Shown here piece after piece: positions 1 through 5,507 of a stretch of DNA of 5,744 nt. Under the pieces are notes generated by a model. The model made no database searches. It was not told the origin of the DNA and saw nothing but the letters and a program-made list of their open reading frames with translations. Source of the stretch: an uncultured Pseudomonadales bacterium (lineage in GTDB: Bacteria; Pseudomonadota; Gammaproteobacteria; Pseudomonadales; IMCC2047). Numbering within the stretch: position 1 is the first letter of the stretch; every line of letters starts with the position of its first letter. The translations under genes and the position numbers were made by a program. The stretch spans positions 4,423 through 10,166 of the forward strand of contig CAMYKE010000117.1 of NCBI GenBank assembly GCA_947258895.1, in the 5' to 3' direction.

Positions 1-581
1 ACCCCGTAGCGCAGGTAATCGGGAAACATGGCCCCGGGAGCGATTTGATAGATGTATTCCGGCGACAGGGCCAGGCCGACTACGGTTAGGGCCTTGCGCC
101 GGCCGTTAATGGTCGCACGTATTGTATCGCCCGCCTGTAAACCATGGGCATGCGCAAACTCTTCGCTGACCAATACCTCGTTATCGCGGCCCGGCTCCAG
201 CAGCCGGCCGTTACGCAAGTAGATCTGGTTGAGAAGGCCTCGACCATGATTGGGCAAGGAAAGCAGGTGTCCACTGACCGGATCGTCGAAACCTGCGACA
301 TCCAGGTTCACGTAGGCGACCACCCGCGTCTCCACCTTGTCGACGCCGGCGATTTCCTCGATGCGTTTGATCAGCGACAGCGGGGCGCGCTTGAGTGACG
401 CGAACACCTGGGCGAAGTGGTGATTACGATAATAGACTTCCCTGGTTTCATAGAGGGAATCGAGCGTGCTCAGCGACATAATGAAGATGCCCACGCCACC
501 GACGATGACGAGCGCAATCGCCAGAGCCTGCATGCGCATACCCCACAGTTCGCGCCAGAGCTTTTTATCGATGGCTTTCAC
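1..581 (-). CDS. ABC transporter permease, FtsX/MacB-like (partial, N-terminal part)
   Basis: This inner-membrane permease would pair with the ATPase encoded just upstream, in a LolCDE/MacB-type (type VII) exporter. I translated it by hand: it opens with GTG at 581-579 and stays open to the window edge, giving 193 residues of a protein that usually has about 400 or, in the two-module form, about 800. Residues 2-13 are basic and amphipathic (KAIDKKLWRELW). Residues ~18-38 form one hydrophobic membrane segment, followed by SLSTLDSLYETREVYY and a soluble MacB_PCD-like periplasmic region (FAQVFASLKRAP, then IEEIAGVDKVETRVV). The ATPase stop codon lies in the same frame four codons upstream, so GTG is the first possible start; the next Met codons (15 and 17) would remove conserved N-terminal sequence. 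No strong Shine-Dalgarno precedes it, so translational coupling to the ATPase is likely. Family assignment is confident; the substrate is unknown. Confidence 0.88.
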   Translation of the reverse strand, partial: MKAIDKKLWRELWGMRMQALAIALVIVGGVGIFIMSLSTLDSLYETREVYYRNHHFAQVFASLKRAPLSLIKRIEEIAGVDKVETRVVAYVNLDVAGFDDPVSGHLLSLPNHGRGLLNQIYLRNGRLLEPGRDNEVLVSEEFAHAHGLQAGDTIRATINGRRKALTVVGLALSPEYIYQIAPGAMFPDYLRYG

Positions 582-590
582 CGCGCCCGC

Positions 591-1334
591 TTACCAGCTA
601 AGCTCGCGGGGAGCGAGTCTGGTCTCGTTGATACGCTCCTGGCTGATGCGCCCGTCAGTTAGGTGAATGACCCGGTCCGCCATTTGTGCAATAACGGCAT
701 TATGGGTTATCACCGCGGTCGTGGTACCTAGCTCGAGATTGGCGCGTTGCAGCGCCTCTAACACCACGACGCCGGTTGCGGAATCGAGCGCGCCCGTCGG
801 CTCGTCGCAGAGCAACACATCCGGATTCTTGGCGATCGCGCGAGCGATGGCGACCCGTTGTTGTTCGCCTCCCGAAAGCTGCGCCGGAAAGTGTCCCATG
901 CGTTCGGCCAGGCCAACCAATTGCAACGCATCCTCCGGCTGCATGGGATCCCTGGCGATCTCTGTCACCACCGCGACGTTTTCGCGGGCCGTGAGACTTG
1001 GAATCAGATTGTAAAACTGGAATACAAAGCCGACATGGTAACGCCGGTATGCGGTCAGCTCGCTCTCGCTGGCGCGGGTTAGATCGCGCTCGCCATAAAA
1101 CACATGCCCCTGGGTTGGGGTATCCAGTCCACCGAGGATGTTCAACAAGGTGGATTTTCCACTGCCGGAAGCGCCCAGCAACACGGTGAACTCTCCGCTA
1201 TAAAGATCCAGGTCCACACCGCGCAGAGCATGCACCTGTACCTCACCCATCTGGTATACCTTGGTGACACCATGGACATGGAACACCACGCCTTCATCCA
1301 GTGGCGCATGGACGGCTTGTTTGTCCCGTGACAT
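591..1334 (-). CDS. ABC transporter ATP-binding protein, LolD/MacB family
   Basis: This cytoplasmic ATPase energises the FtsX-like permease encoded nine bases downstream. At 247 residues it is complete and typical in length. All nucleotide-binding motifs are present: A-loop Tyr27, Walker [10 protein letters not shown] (54-62), Q-loop Gln106 in VFQFYNL, signature LSGGEQQ (153-159), Walker [13 protein letters not shown] (173-184) and H-loop His211 in VITHN. The sequence between Walker A and the Q-loop ([14 protein letters not shown]) and the PTGALDS segment are characteristic of the LolD/MacB/FtsE branch. The start at 1334 is preceded by AAGGGAG (1348-1342) with a 7-base spacer. It is the first gene of the operon as seen; a possible FNR/Anr-dependent promoter lies 45-94 bases upstream. 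A membrane-fusion partner is common in such operons but is not visible and could lie beyond the left edge. The cargo (lipoprotein, peptide or other) cannot be read from the sequence. Confidence 0.93.
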   Translation of the reverse strand: MSRDKQAVHAPLDEGVVFHVHGVTKVYQMGEVQVHALRGVDLDLYSGEFTVLLGASGSGKSTLLNILGGLDTPTQGHVFYGERDLTRASESELTAYRRYHVGFVFQFYNLIPSLTARENVAVVTEIARDPMQPEDALQLVGLAERMGHFPAQLSGGEQQRVAIARAIAKNPDVLLCDEPTGALDSATGVVVLEALQRANLELGTTTAVITHNAVIAQMADRVIHLTDGRISQERINETRLAPRELSW

Positions 1335-1378
1335 CAGGCTGCTCCCTTAGCAGTCCATCTGCAATTATGTTGCCGACA

Positions 1379-1428
1379 GGCGCATAGTGTAGCAGTGGCG
1401 AAAGGTCGAAAGCCTTGATCCTGATCAG
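1379..1428 (-). promoter_or_regulatory. Candidate class II FNR/Anr-type promoter for the ABC operon
   Basis: TTGATCCTGATCAG (1415-1428) matches the FNR/Anr/Dnr consensus TTGAT-N4-ATCAA at 9 of 10 defined bases. Read on the minus strand, a -10-like TACACT sits at 1391-1386 and predicts a transcript start near 1379-1380. That puts the box centre about 41.5-42.5 bases upstream, the spacing of a class II FNR-activated promoter. The predicted leader is about 45 bases and contains the AAGGGAG ribosome binding site. The motif and spacing are seen directly; oxygen-dependent control is inference. Confidence 0.45.
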
Positions 1429-1499
1429 AATTACCGGGACTAGTGCATTAACCACGACCTGGCGAAAATAGGCGGCCTCAACTGATGCTTGCGCCGGTA

Positions 1500-1520
1500 G
1501 ATAGTGCCAATCGCACTATC
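1500..1520. repeat. Perfect 8-bp inverted repeat, operator-like
   Basis: GATAGTGC (1500-1507) and GCACTATC (1513-1520) are exact reverse complements separated by five bases. No T-run follows on either strand, so it is not a terminator. Arms of this length with a 5-base spacer look like a binding site for a dimeric regulator. It lies about 166 bases upstream of the ATPase start. I cannot name the regulator; the orientation GTGC-N5-GCAC is opposite to that of NtrC sites. Confidence 0.4.
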
Positions 1521-1579
1521 CGCGGCATCGCCGAACCGAGAAGTTCGCGTATTTGAAAGCTGATTTATGAGTTAACCTA

Positions 1580-1591
1580 CCGGGATCCCGG
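1580..1591. repeat. Perfect 12-bp palindrome containing GGATCC
   Basis: CCGGGATCCCGG is fully self-complementary with no spacer and has a BamHI hexamer at its centre (1583-1588). It could be a protein binding site or chance. Its core equals a common synthetic BamHI linker sequence, which is worth noting beside the CTGCAG junction further on, but no gene is interrupted here and no compositional break is obvious. Confidence 0.3.
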
Positions 1592-1658
1592 ACCCTGAGC
1601 CGTCGTTCGCGAAATTCGTCGGACGTGTATCTAAGCGAAAGCTGTATAGCGCAAAAGC

Positions 1659-1676
1659 GCCACGAAGAGCCACGAA
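1659..1676. repeat. Short tandem direct repeat, 10-bp period
   Basis: GCCACGAA occurs at 1659-1666 and again at 1669-1676, a period of ten bases or about one helical turn. Directly before it is GCGC-AAAA-GCGC (1649-1660), a small hairpin. It may be a paired regulator half-site or a fragment of an intergenic repeat family of the CACGAAGA type; with only two copies neither is shown. Confidence 0.3.
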
Positions 1677-1740
1677 TAACGCCCTTGTTGCTCTGGCGAT
1701 TATCAGGTTCGATAAGCGCACCTGCCAATGCGCGCATGCA

Positions 1741-1757
1741 TGCATATTTGCGGTGCC
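1741..1757 (+). promoter_or_regulatory. NtrC-like enhancer site upstream of nasA
   Basis: TGCATATTTGCGGTGCC fits TGCAC-N7-GTGCA at 8 of the 10 half-site bases with exact spacing. It lies about 240-260 bases upstream of the start predicted from the sigma-54 element at 1972-1987, a plausible enhancer distance. NtrC activation of nitrate assimilation genes through sigma-54 is established in several proteobacteria; binding here is inference from one degenerate match. Confidence 0.3.
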
Positions 1758-1766
1758 AGCCTTCTA

Positions 1767-1795
1767 TTTTTGCCCGTATTTTGCTATTTTATAAT
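1767..1795 (+). promoter_or_regulatory. Weak sigma-70-like promoter with perfect TATAAT
   Basis: A consensus -10 TATAAT lies at 1790-1795 in an AT-rich stretch. The hexamer 17 bases upstream (TTTTTG, 1767-1772) is a poor -35. The start would fall near 1802, leaving about 400 bases of leader before nasA, so it may be fortuitous or serve a transcript I do not recognise. Confidence 0.25.
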
Positions 1796-1971
1796 CTGCT
1801 GCGCTTGTTAGGCCCACATGGGCAGTCGTCTTGGCGCAGCTCTTGATCGGCACGATAACAATACATTCTGTCGAACGCTGTTGGCAGGTGAGTTTCGATG
1901 GTAATGCCGATCCGGTATGGACGCCACTCTGGCTGCTGATTGAGTTGTTTAAAACATCAACTGACTAACTG

Positions 1972-1987
1972 TTGGCGTATGACTTGC
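1972..1987 (+). promoter_or_regulatory. Candidate sigma-54 (-24/-12) promoter for nasA
   Basis: TTGGCGTATGACTTGC carries the -24 GG (1974-1975) and -12 GC (1986-1987) separated by exactly ten bases, and matches TTGGC and TTGC of the RpoN consensus. The predicted transcript start is near 1998-1999, giving a leader of about 205 bases before the nasA ATG. An inverted repeat AGTTG-N10-CAACT (1943-1962) in AT-rich sequence lies just upstream and might bend DNA. Within the leader, AAATGC-AGTTA-GCATTT (2012-2028) and GGGCAG-N13-CTGCCC (2041-2065) can form hairpins. I could not fit them to the ANTAR-type (NasT/NasR) hexaloop pattern, and no T-run terminator follows. Confidence 0.5.
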
Positions 1988-2203
1988 GACCCAGAGGGGT
2001 GAAGTCGTGGCAAATGCAGTTAGCATTTATTTCCAGGCTTGGGCAGGATTGCATTGCCACTGCCCGCTCCTATCCCTTGAAAGCCCCGTTGCGTGCCGGC
2101 TGTGCGATTCGGTACGGCAATCGGGTGCGGCCCCCATGCCTGCCGGGGCGTCGCCCTTTGTAGTGTCGCATCGTGCGGCGATCGTGGAATAACGAGCCGC
2201 CCC

Positions 2204-4468
2204 ATGTCCAGCGACGGCCTGCACAAACCTTTCACCGACACCCACTGTCCCTATTGTGCCTTGCAGTGCGGCATGACCCTGCACAGGGACGGGGCGAGCG
2301 CGGCACGGGTAGAAGCCCGTAACTTCCCCACCAACCGGGGTGGCCTGTGCCGCAAGGGCTGGACTTGTGCGCAATTGCTCGAGTTGCCGGAGCGGCTGAC
2401 CACCCCGTTACTCCGTGATCCGCTCGACAATCAGTTGAAACCTGCTTCGTGGGAACGGGCCATAGAGCATATCTGCTCGCATGTATCAGCGATCCAGCGA
2501 AGAGTTGGCCATGATGGCATCAGCCTCTATGGCGGCGGCGGCCTGACCAACGAGAAGGCCTACGCCCTGGGCAAGTTTGCGCGGGCAGTGCTGAAAACAC
2601 GTTACATCGACTACAACGGCCGCTTTTGTATGGCCGCGGCCGCCGTCGCCGCGCAAATGGCGTTTGGGATCGATCGCGGCCTGCCCTTTCCATTGCAGGA
2701 TATTTCCAGCGCGGATGTAGTGCTCATAGCCGGATCTAACCCCGCGAGCACCATGCCTCCAATCATGCAGTATTTCGACGCCCTGCGCGAGCAGGGGGGG
2801 AAACTTGTAGTTTCAGACCCGCGGCTAAGCGCCACCGCGGTGACCGCGGATTTGCACCTGCAACCGGTGCCGGGTACGGACCTGGCGTTATTCAACGGGT
2901 TGCTGTTTATCCTGATTCGCGACAAGCATATCGACGAGGCATTTATCGAGAACCACACCGGCGATTTTTCCGGGGTACGCCGGGTGGTACGAAATTACTG
3001 GCCCGACCGCGTCGAACGCCTTACCGGAGTGCCCACTGCGAAACTGGAGCAGGCCGCCACTCTGCTTGGCGCTGCGGACCGGTTGATCGTACTGAGCGGC
3101 CGCGGTATCGAGCAACAATGCACCGGCGTGGACAATGATCTGGCGCTCATCAACCTGGTGCTGGCGCTTGGTCAGGCAGGTAAACCCGGTTGCGGATACG
3201 GTTGTCTCACTGGACAGGGGAACGGCCAGGGAGGGCGAGAGCATGGCCAGAAGGCCGATCAGCTACCCGGTTACCGCAGCCTGGATGACCCGGTGGCACG
3301 TGAATGGGTGGCATCGGTGTGGGGGGTCGACGCTGCCAGTCTGCCGCCGCCGGGGTTGTCCGCCTGCGAGATGTTCGAACTGTTTGGCGAGCAGATTCAC
3401 GCGTTGCTGGTGTTCGCCGCCAACCCGGTGGTGTCGGCTCCGGACGCAATTCACTTTCGCGAACGCATTACCAGACTCGACTTGCTGGTGGTGTGCGATT
3501 CATTCCTCTCCGAAACCGCCAACTGTGCGGACGTGGTATTACCGGTGACCCAGTGGGCCGAGGAACTCGGTACCATGACCAATCTCGAGGGCAGGGTCAT
3601 ACTCCGCACTCCCTTGCAGCCCCCGCCCGAGGGCGTGCTAAGCGATCTCGAGGTAATGGCGAGGATCGCCCAGGGACTAGGTTACCAGGGCGTTTTCGCA
3701 ACCGAACCCGAAGTGGTATTTAACGAACTGCGACGCGCCAGCAAGGGCGGTATTGCCGATTACAGCGGCATCAGTTACGCGCGGATTAGCGCCGAGCAGG
3801 GTGTGTTCTGGCCGTGTCCGGACGAACAGCACCCGGGCACGCCGCGCTTGTTTGAAACAGGTTTTTACACTGCCGATGGTCGCGCCCGATTTCATCCGGT
3901 AGATTATTCCGATTCTGCGGAGGCAACCAGTGACGAGTATCCGCTGTTTGTCACCACGGGCAGGCTGGCGCTGCAGGTTCCGCAGAAGGTGTGGGTGAAG
4001 CGTTCGGCGTCGGGCACCTTGAACGAGCGCAGCGCGTCCTCGCCGTGCAGCCAGCGGAAGGCGTGGGGGCTGTGGAAGGCGTTGGTCGCGTACGCGGCCC
4101 CGCGCGCCTTGCGGCAGCGCGCGCAGTGGCAGTTGCGCAGCAGCTCCAGGTCGGCCGCCAGCTCCCAGGCGACGCGACCGCACAGGCAGCTGCCGCGCGC
4201 GCAGCCGGGCTCGCTTGCGTTCCGCTCGGGCGGCACCAGCTGCGGGTCCGGGAGGCCGGGCGGCAGGATGTCGAAGCGGGGCAGGTCGTCGGCGATCTCG
4301 TGCCAGGGCGCCCTGGAGGCCGCGAAGATGTGCGCCACCGGGCGCGCGCCCGGATCGTCGTCGAGCGCTCCCGCCGCCATGATGACCCGTTCGCCGGTGG
4401 GCTCCGAGGGGGTCGGCGAGCCGCAGCGTTGGCAGAACGGGCGCTCGTTGCCCGGCGAGGTGGCGTAG
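2204..4468 (+). CDS. nasA: Assimilatory nitrate reductase catalytic subunit, C-terminally truncated at a chimeric junction
   Basis: This cytoplasmic molybdenum bis-MGD enzyme reduces nitrate to nitrite for nitrogen assimilation. From ATG 2204, Cys15, Cys18, Cys22 and Cys49 with Lys51 form the [4Fe-4S] motif, and Cys142 in NGRFCMAAAA is the expected Mo ligand. TGQGNGQGGREHGQKADQLP (from residue ~336) is a NasA hallmark, and no Tat signal is present, unlike NapA. The frame is open from 2093, but the 37 extra residues resemble nothing and the conserved region begins just after M38, so 2204 is preferred despite a poor ribosome binding site. Homology stops at residue ~591 (3976), right after EYPLFVTTGR, the start of the molydopterin-binding domain. 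Residues 592-754 are read antisense through the GFA gene and are not genuine. Full NasA proteins have roughly 700-900 residues, so this product would lack its cofactor-closing domain and is probably inactive. A natural copy would probably sit near nirBD or a nitrate transporter; none is visible. Confidence 0.85.
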   Translation: MSSDGLHKPFTDTHCPYCALQCGMTLHRDGASAARVEARNFPTNRGGLCRKGWTCAQLLELPERLTTPLLRDPLDNQLKPASWERAIEHICSHVSAIQRRVGHDGISLYGGGGLTNEKAYALGKFARAVLKTRYIDYNGRFCMAAAAVAAQMAFGIDRGLPFPLQDISSADVVLIAGSNPASTMPPIMQYFDALREQGGKLVVSDPRLSATAVTADLHLQPVPGTDLALFNGLLFILIRDKHIDEAFIENHTGDFSGVRRVVRNYWPDRVERLTGVPTAKLEQAATLLGAADRLIVLSGRGIEQQCTGVDNDLALINLVLALGQAGKPGCGYGCLTGQGNGQGGREHGQKADQLPGYRSLDDPVAREWVASVWGVDAASLPPPGLSACEMFELFGEQIHALLVFAANPVVSAPDAIHFRERITRLDLLVVCDSFLSETANCADVVLPVTQWAEELGTMTNLEGRVILRTPLQPPPEGVLSDLEVMARIAQGLGYQGVFATEPEVVFNELRRASKGGIADYSGISYARISAEQGVFWPCPDEQHPGTPRLFETGFYTADGRARFHPVDYSDSAEATSDEYPLFVTTGRLALQVPQKVWVKRSASGTLNERSASSPCSQRKAWGLWKALVAYAAPRALRQRAQWQLRSSSRSAASSQATRPHRQLPRAQPGSLAFRSGGTSCGSGRPGGRMSKRGRSSAISCQGALEAAKMCATGRAPGSSSSAPAAMMTRSPVGSEGVGEPQRWQNGRSLPGEVA

Positions 4469-4647
4469 AAGCCGAGCCGATCGCTGCCGCGCACGAAGCG
4501 GAAGCCCGCTGCCGGGGCGGCCGCAAGCGTTGCAAAGCTGGAGCCGTGGAACTTGCGGCAGAGGGAGCAGTGGCAGTGGTAGAGAAAGTCGCAGGGACCC
4601 GGGACTTCCCACGCCACGTCGCCGCACAGGCAGCTGCCGCCCACCAT
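3904..4647 (-). CDS. Tandem two-domain GFA (glutathione-dependent formaldehyde-activating/CENP-V-like) protein, C-terminus lost
   Basis: GFA-family proteins are small zinc-binding enzymes or carriers associated with glutathione adducts such as S-hydroxymethylglutathione; their actual reactions are mostly unproven. Two GFA modules follow one another. Module 1 (about 1-125) has CLC at 6-8, HCHCSLC with Cys25, 27 and 30, and FCQRCG with Cys72 and 75. Module 2 (from about 150) repeats this with CLC at 154-156, NCHCARC with Cys173, 175 and 178, and FCGTC with Cys222 and 225. Both zinc-ligand sets are therefore present. Residues 226-247 are antisense nitrate reductase sequence, so the natural end of module 2 (an estimated 30-40 residues) is missing. 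The start at 4647 is well supported by GGAGG (4657-4653) with a 5-base spacer. That site overlaps the stop codon of the upstream HAD gene, so the two are co-transcribed and probably coupled. Confidence 0.85.
   Translation of the reverse strand: MVGGSCLCGDVAWEVPGPCDFLYHCHCSLCRKFHGSSFATLAAAPAAGFRFVRGSDRLGFYATSPGNERPFCQRCGSPTPSEPTGERVIMAAGALDDDPGARPVAHIFAASRAPWHEIADDLPRFDILPPGLPDPQLVPPERNASEPGCARGSCLCGRVAWELAADLELLRNCHCARCRKARGAAYATNAFHSPHAFRWLHGEDALRSFKVPDAERFTHTFCGTCSASLPVVTNSGYSSLVASAESE
3971..3976. other. Probable chimeric junction at a CTGCAG (PstI) hexamer
   Basis: On the plus strand NasA-like sequence ends at ALQ, whose Leu-Gln codons are CTG CAG. On the minus strand GFA-like sequence ends at FCGTC, with the last Cys codon inside the same hexamer. 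Beyond it each frame reads the antisense of the other gene. Coding GC content changes from about 58-60% to about 70% at this point. No insertion sequence, tRNA, attachment site or target duplication is seen. The coincidence of two gene breaks, a composition step and a six-base restriction site points to ligation of unrelated fragments; misassembly or natural rearrangement remain alternatives. Confidence 0.7.
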
Positions 4648-4656
4648 GTCCGCCTC

Positions 4657-5430
4657 CTAGATGTGGTCCAACAGGTCGGCCAGGCGTTCCACGGTGAGGG
4701 TGGGCGGATGGGCGTCCTCGGACCAGGGCTTCGCCTTGGCGTTGATCCACACCGTCTTGAAGCCCAGGCGGCCGGCGCCCCAGGCGTCGCTCACCGCCAG
4801 GTCGCCTACGTGGAGGGCCCGCTCCGGTGTGGCGTCGAAGGGCGCCAGTGCCGTCTCGAAGATGCGCGGGTGCGGCTTGCGCACGCCCACGGCATCCGAA
4901 ATCACCACGTGGTCCAGCAGATCGGTGAGGCCGGCCTGCGCCAGCATGGCCGGGCCCGCGGGCGCGTGGTCCCAGTTGGACACCAGCACCGTGCGCACCT
5001 CTCGATCGCGCACGCGTCCCAGCAGCTCGACGGCGCCCTCCACGGCGTGGGCGGCGGAAACCAGGGTGGCGTGGTGGGTGTCGGCCACGGCGGTGGCCAC
5101 GCTCTCCACCTCGTCGGGGTCGCGCACGCCCAGCTCGGCCAGCATGCGCCGGTACTTCTCCACCGCGGAGATCTCCGCCCAGCGTTCGTCGTCGCTGCCG
5201 TCCTGGCGGTTCAGCTCTACGCGCATCGTGGCCCACATGGAGCGCACCGCGTTCACCAGCCGGTCCAGCGGTACGTTGCGTTCCGCGAAGACACGCTCGT
5301 GCACGACGGGCAGGGTGGTGCGGATCTCGTCGCCGCCCCAGCGAACGCTGGGAAGCTGCGACGTATCGATGTGGATCAGCGTGTCGAACAGGTCGAAGCA
5401 GGCGACGTCGACCCCGTCGAGGAGACTCAT
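4657..5430 (-). CDS. HAD-superfamily hydrolase (haloacid dehalogenase-like)
   Basis: This is a complete, probably cytoplasmic 257-residue HAD protein; the family hydrolyses phosphate esters or, less often, carbon-halogen bonds. Motif I is CFDLFDTL, with nucleophile Asp13. The position two residues on, usually an Asp general acid in phosphatases, is Phe15; this resembles the D-x-Y/F-G-T form seen in L-2-haloacid dehalogenases and some uncharacterised HADs. Motif II is VLVSNWD (Ser151), motif III VRKPHP (Lys185), and motif IV HVGDLAVSD (Asp210, Asp215). A helical cap lies between motifs I and II (about residues 20-135). No good Shine-Dalgarno precedes ATG 5430, so the start is the first conserved one rather than proven; the preceding sequence is a short divergent gap. 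It is followed nine bases later by the GFA gene. Substrate unknown: phosphatase and dehalogenase are both possible. Confidence 0.9.
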   Translation of the reverse strand: MSLLDGVDVACFDLFDTLIHIDTSQLPSVRWGGDEIRTTLPVVHERVFAERNVPLDRLVNAVRSMWATMRVELNRQDGSDDERWAEISAVEKYRRMLAELGVRDPDEVESVATAVADTHHATLVSAAHAVEGAVELLGRVRDREVRTVLVSNWDHAPAGPAMLAQAGLTDLLDHVVISDAVGVRKPHPRIFETALAPFDATPERALHVGDLAVSDAWGAGRLGFKTVWINAKAKPWSEDAHPPTLTVERLADLLDHI

Positions 5431-5507
5431 GGGATGCGTTAGAGTAGCCGCGGGAGCCGGCGCATGCTTGGTTCCCGTTCTCTTTCCGCCTCCATACCCG
5501 AGGTCCC
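5431..5507. promoter_or_regulatory. Divergent intergenic region between HAD-GFA operon and LLM oxidoreductase gene
   Basis: Seventy-seven bases separate the two divergent starts, so promoters for both genes should lie here or overlap the coding ends. I see no convincing -35/-10 pair in either direction; TACTCT upstream of the HAD gene on the minus strand is only a weak -10 candidate. Shared control of the two units is possible but is inferred only from the layout. Confidence 0.35.

Larger units (their letters stand above)
1335..2203. other. Long gene-free intergenic region between divergent ABC and nasA genes
   Basis: About 870 bases lie between the ATPase start and the supported nasA start. 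Every open frame inside is short (at most about 115 codons), lacks a convincing ribosome binding site and gives a translation that resembles no family I know. Parts are AT-rich (1741-1800 is 23 of 60 GC). The stretch contains several short palindromes and the promoter-like elements listed separately. I see no tRNA, no clear riboswitch and no intrinsic terminator with a T-run. It is unusually long for a simple divergent promoter region and may hold a decayed gene, but nothing in the sequence proves this. Confidence 0.6.

Noticed and set aside
1625..1846. 73-residue open frame in the intergenic region
   Set aside because: No ribosome binding site, no recognisable motif, and it overlaps the AT-rich promoter-like stretch.
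1882..1898. Second sigma-54-like element (TGGCAGGTGAGTTTCGA)
   Set aside because: The -24 half fits, but the invariant -12 GC is replaced by TC; the element at 1972-1987 is much better.
2124..2160. GC-rich hairpin (GCCCC...GGGGC) as nasA leader terminator
   Set aside because: It is followed by TCGCCCTTTG, with only three T's in a row, so it lacks the features of an intrinsic terminator.
2093..2203. 37-residue N-terminal extension of the nitrate reductase
   Set aside because: No similarity to NasA N-termini, and the conserved Fe-S region starts right after the internal ATG at 2204.
3977..4468. A novel C-terminal domain fused to nitrate reductase
   Set aside because: These residues are the reverse-complement reading of a clearly recognisable GFA gene, so they are a junction artefact and not a new domain.
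3991..5442. 483-codon plus-strand open frame
   Set aside because: Antisense to the HAD and GFA genes, which have full catalytic and zinc-ligand motifs; its Ala/Arg/His/Val-rich translation resembles no family.
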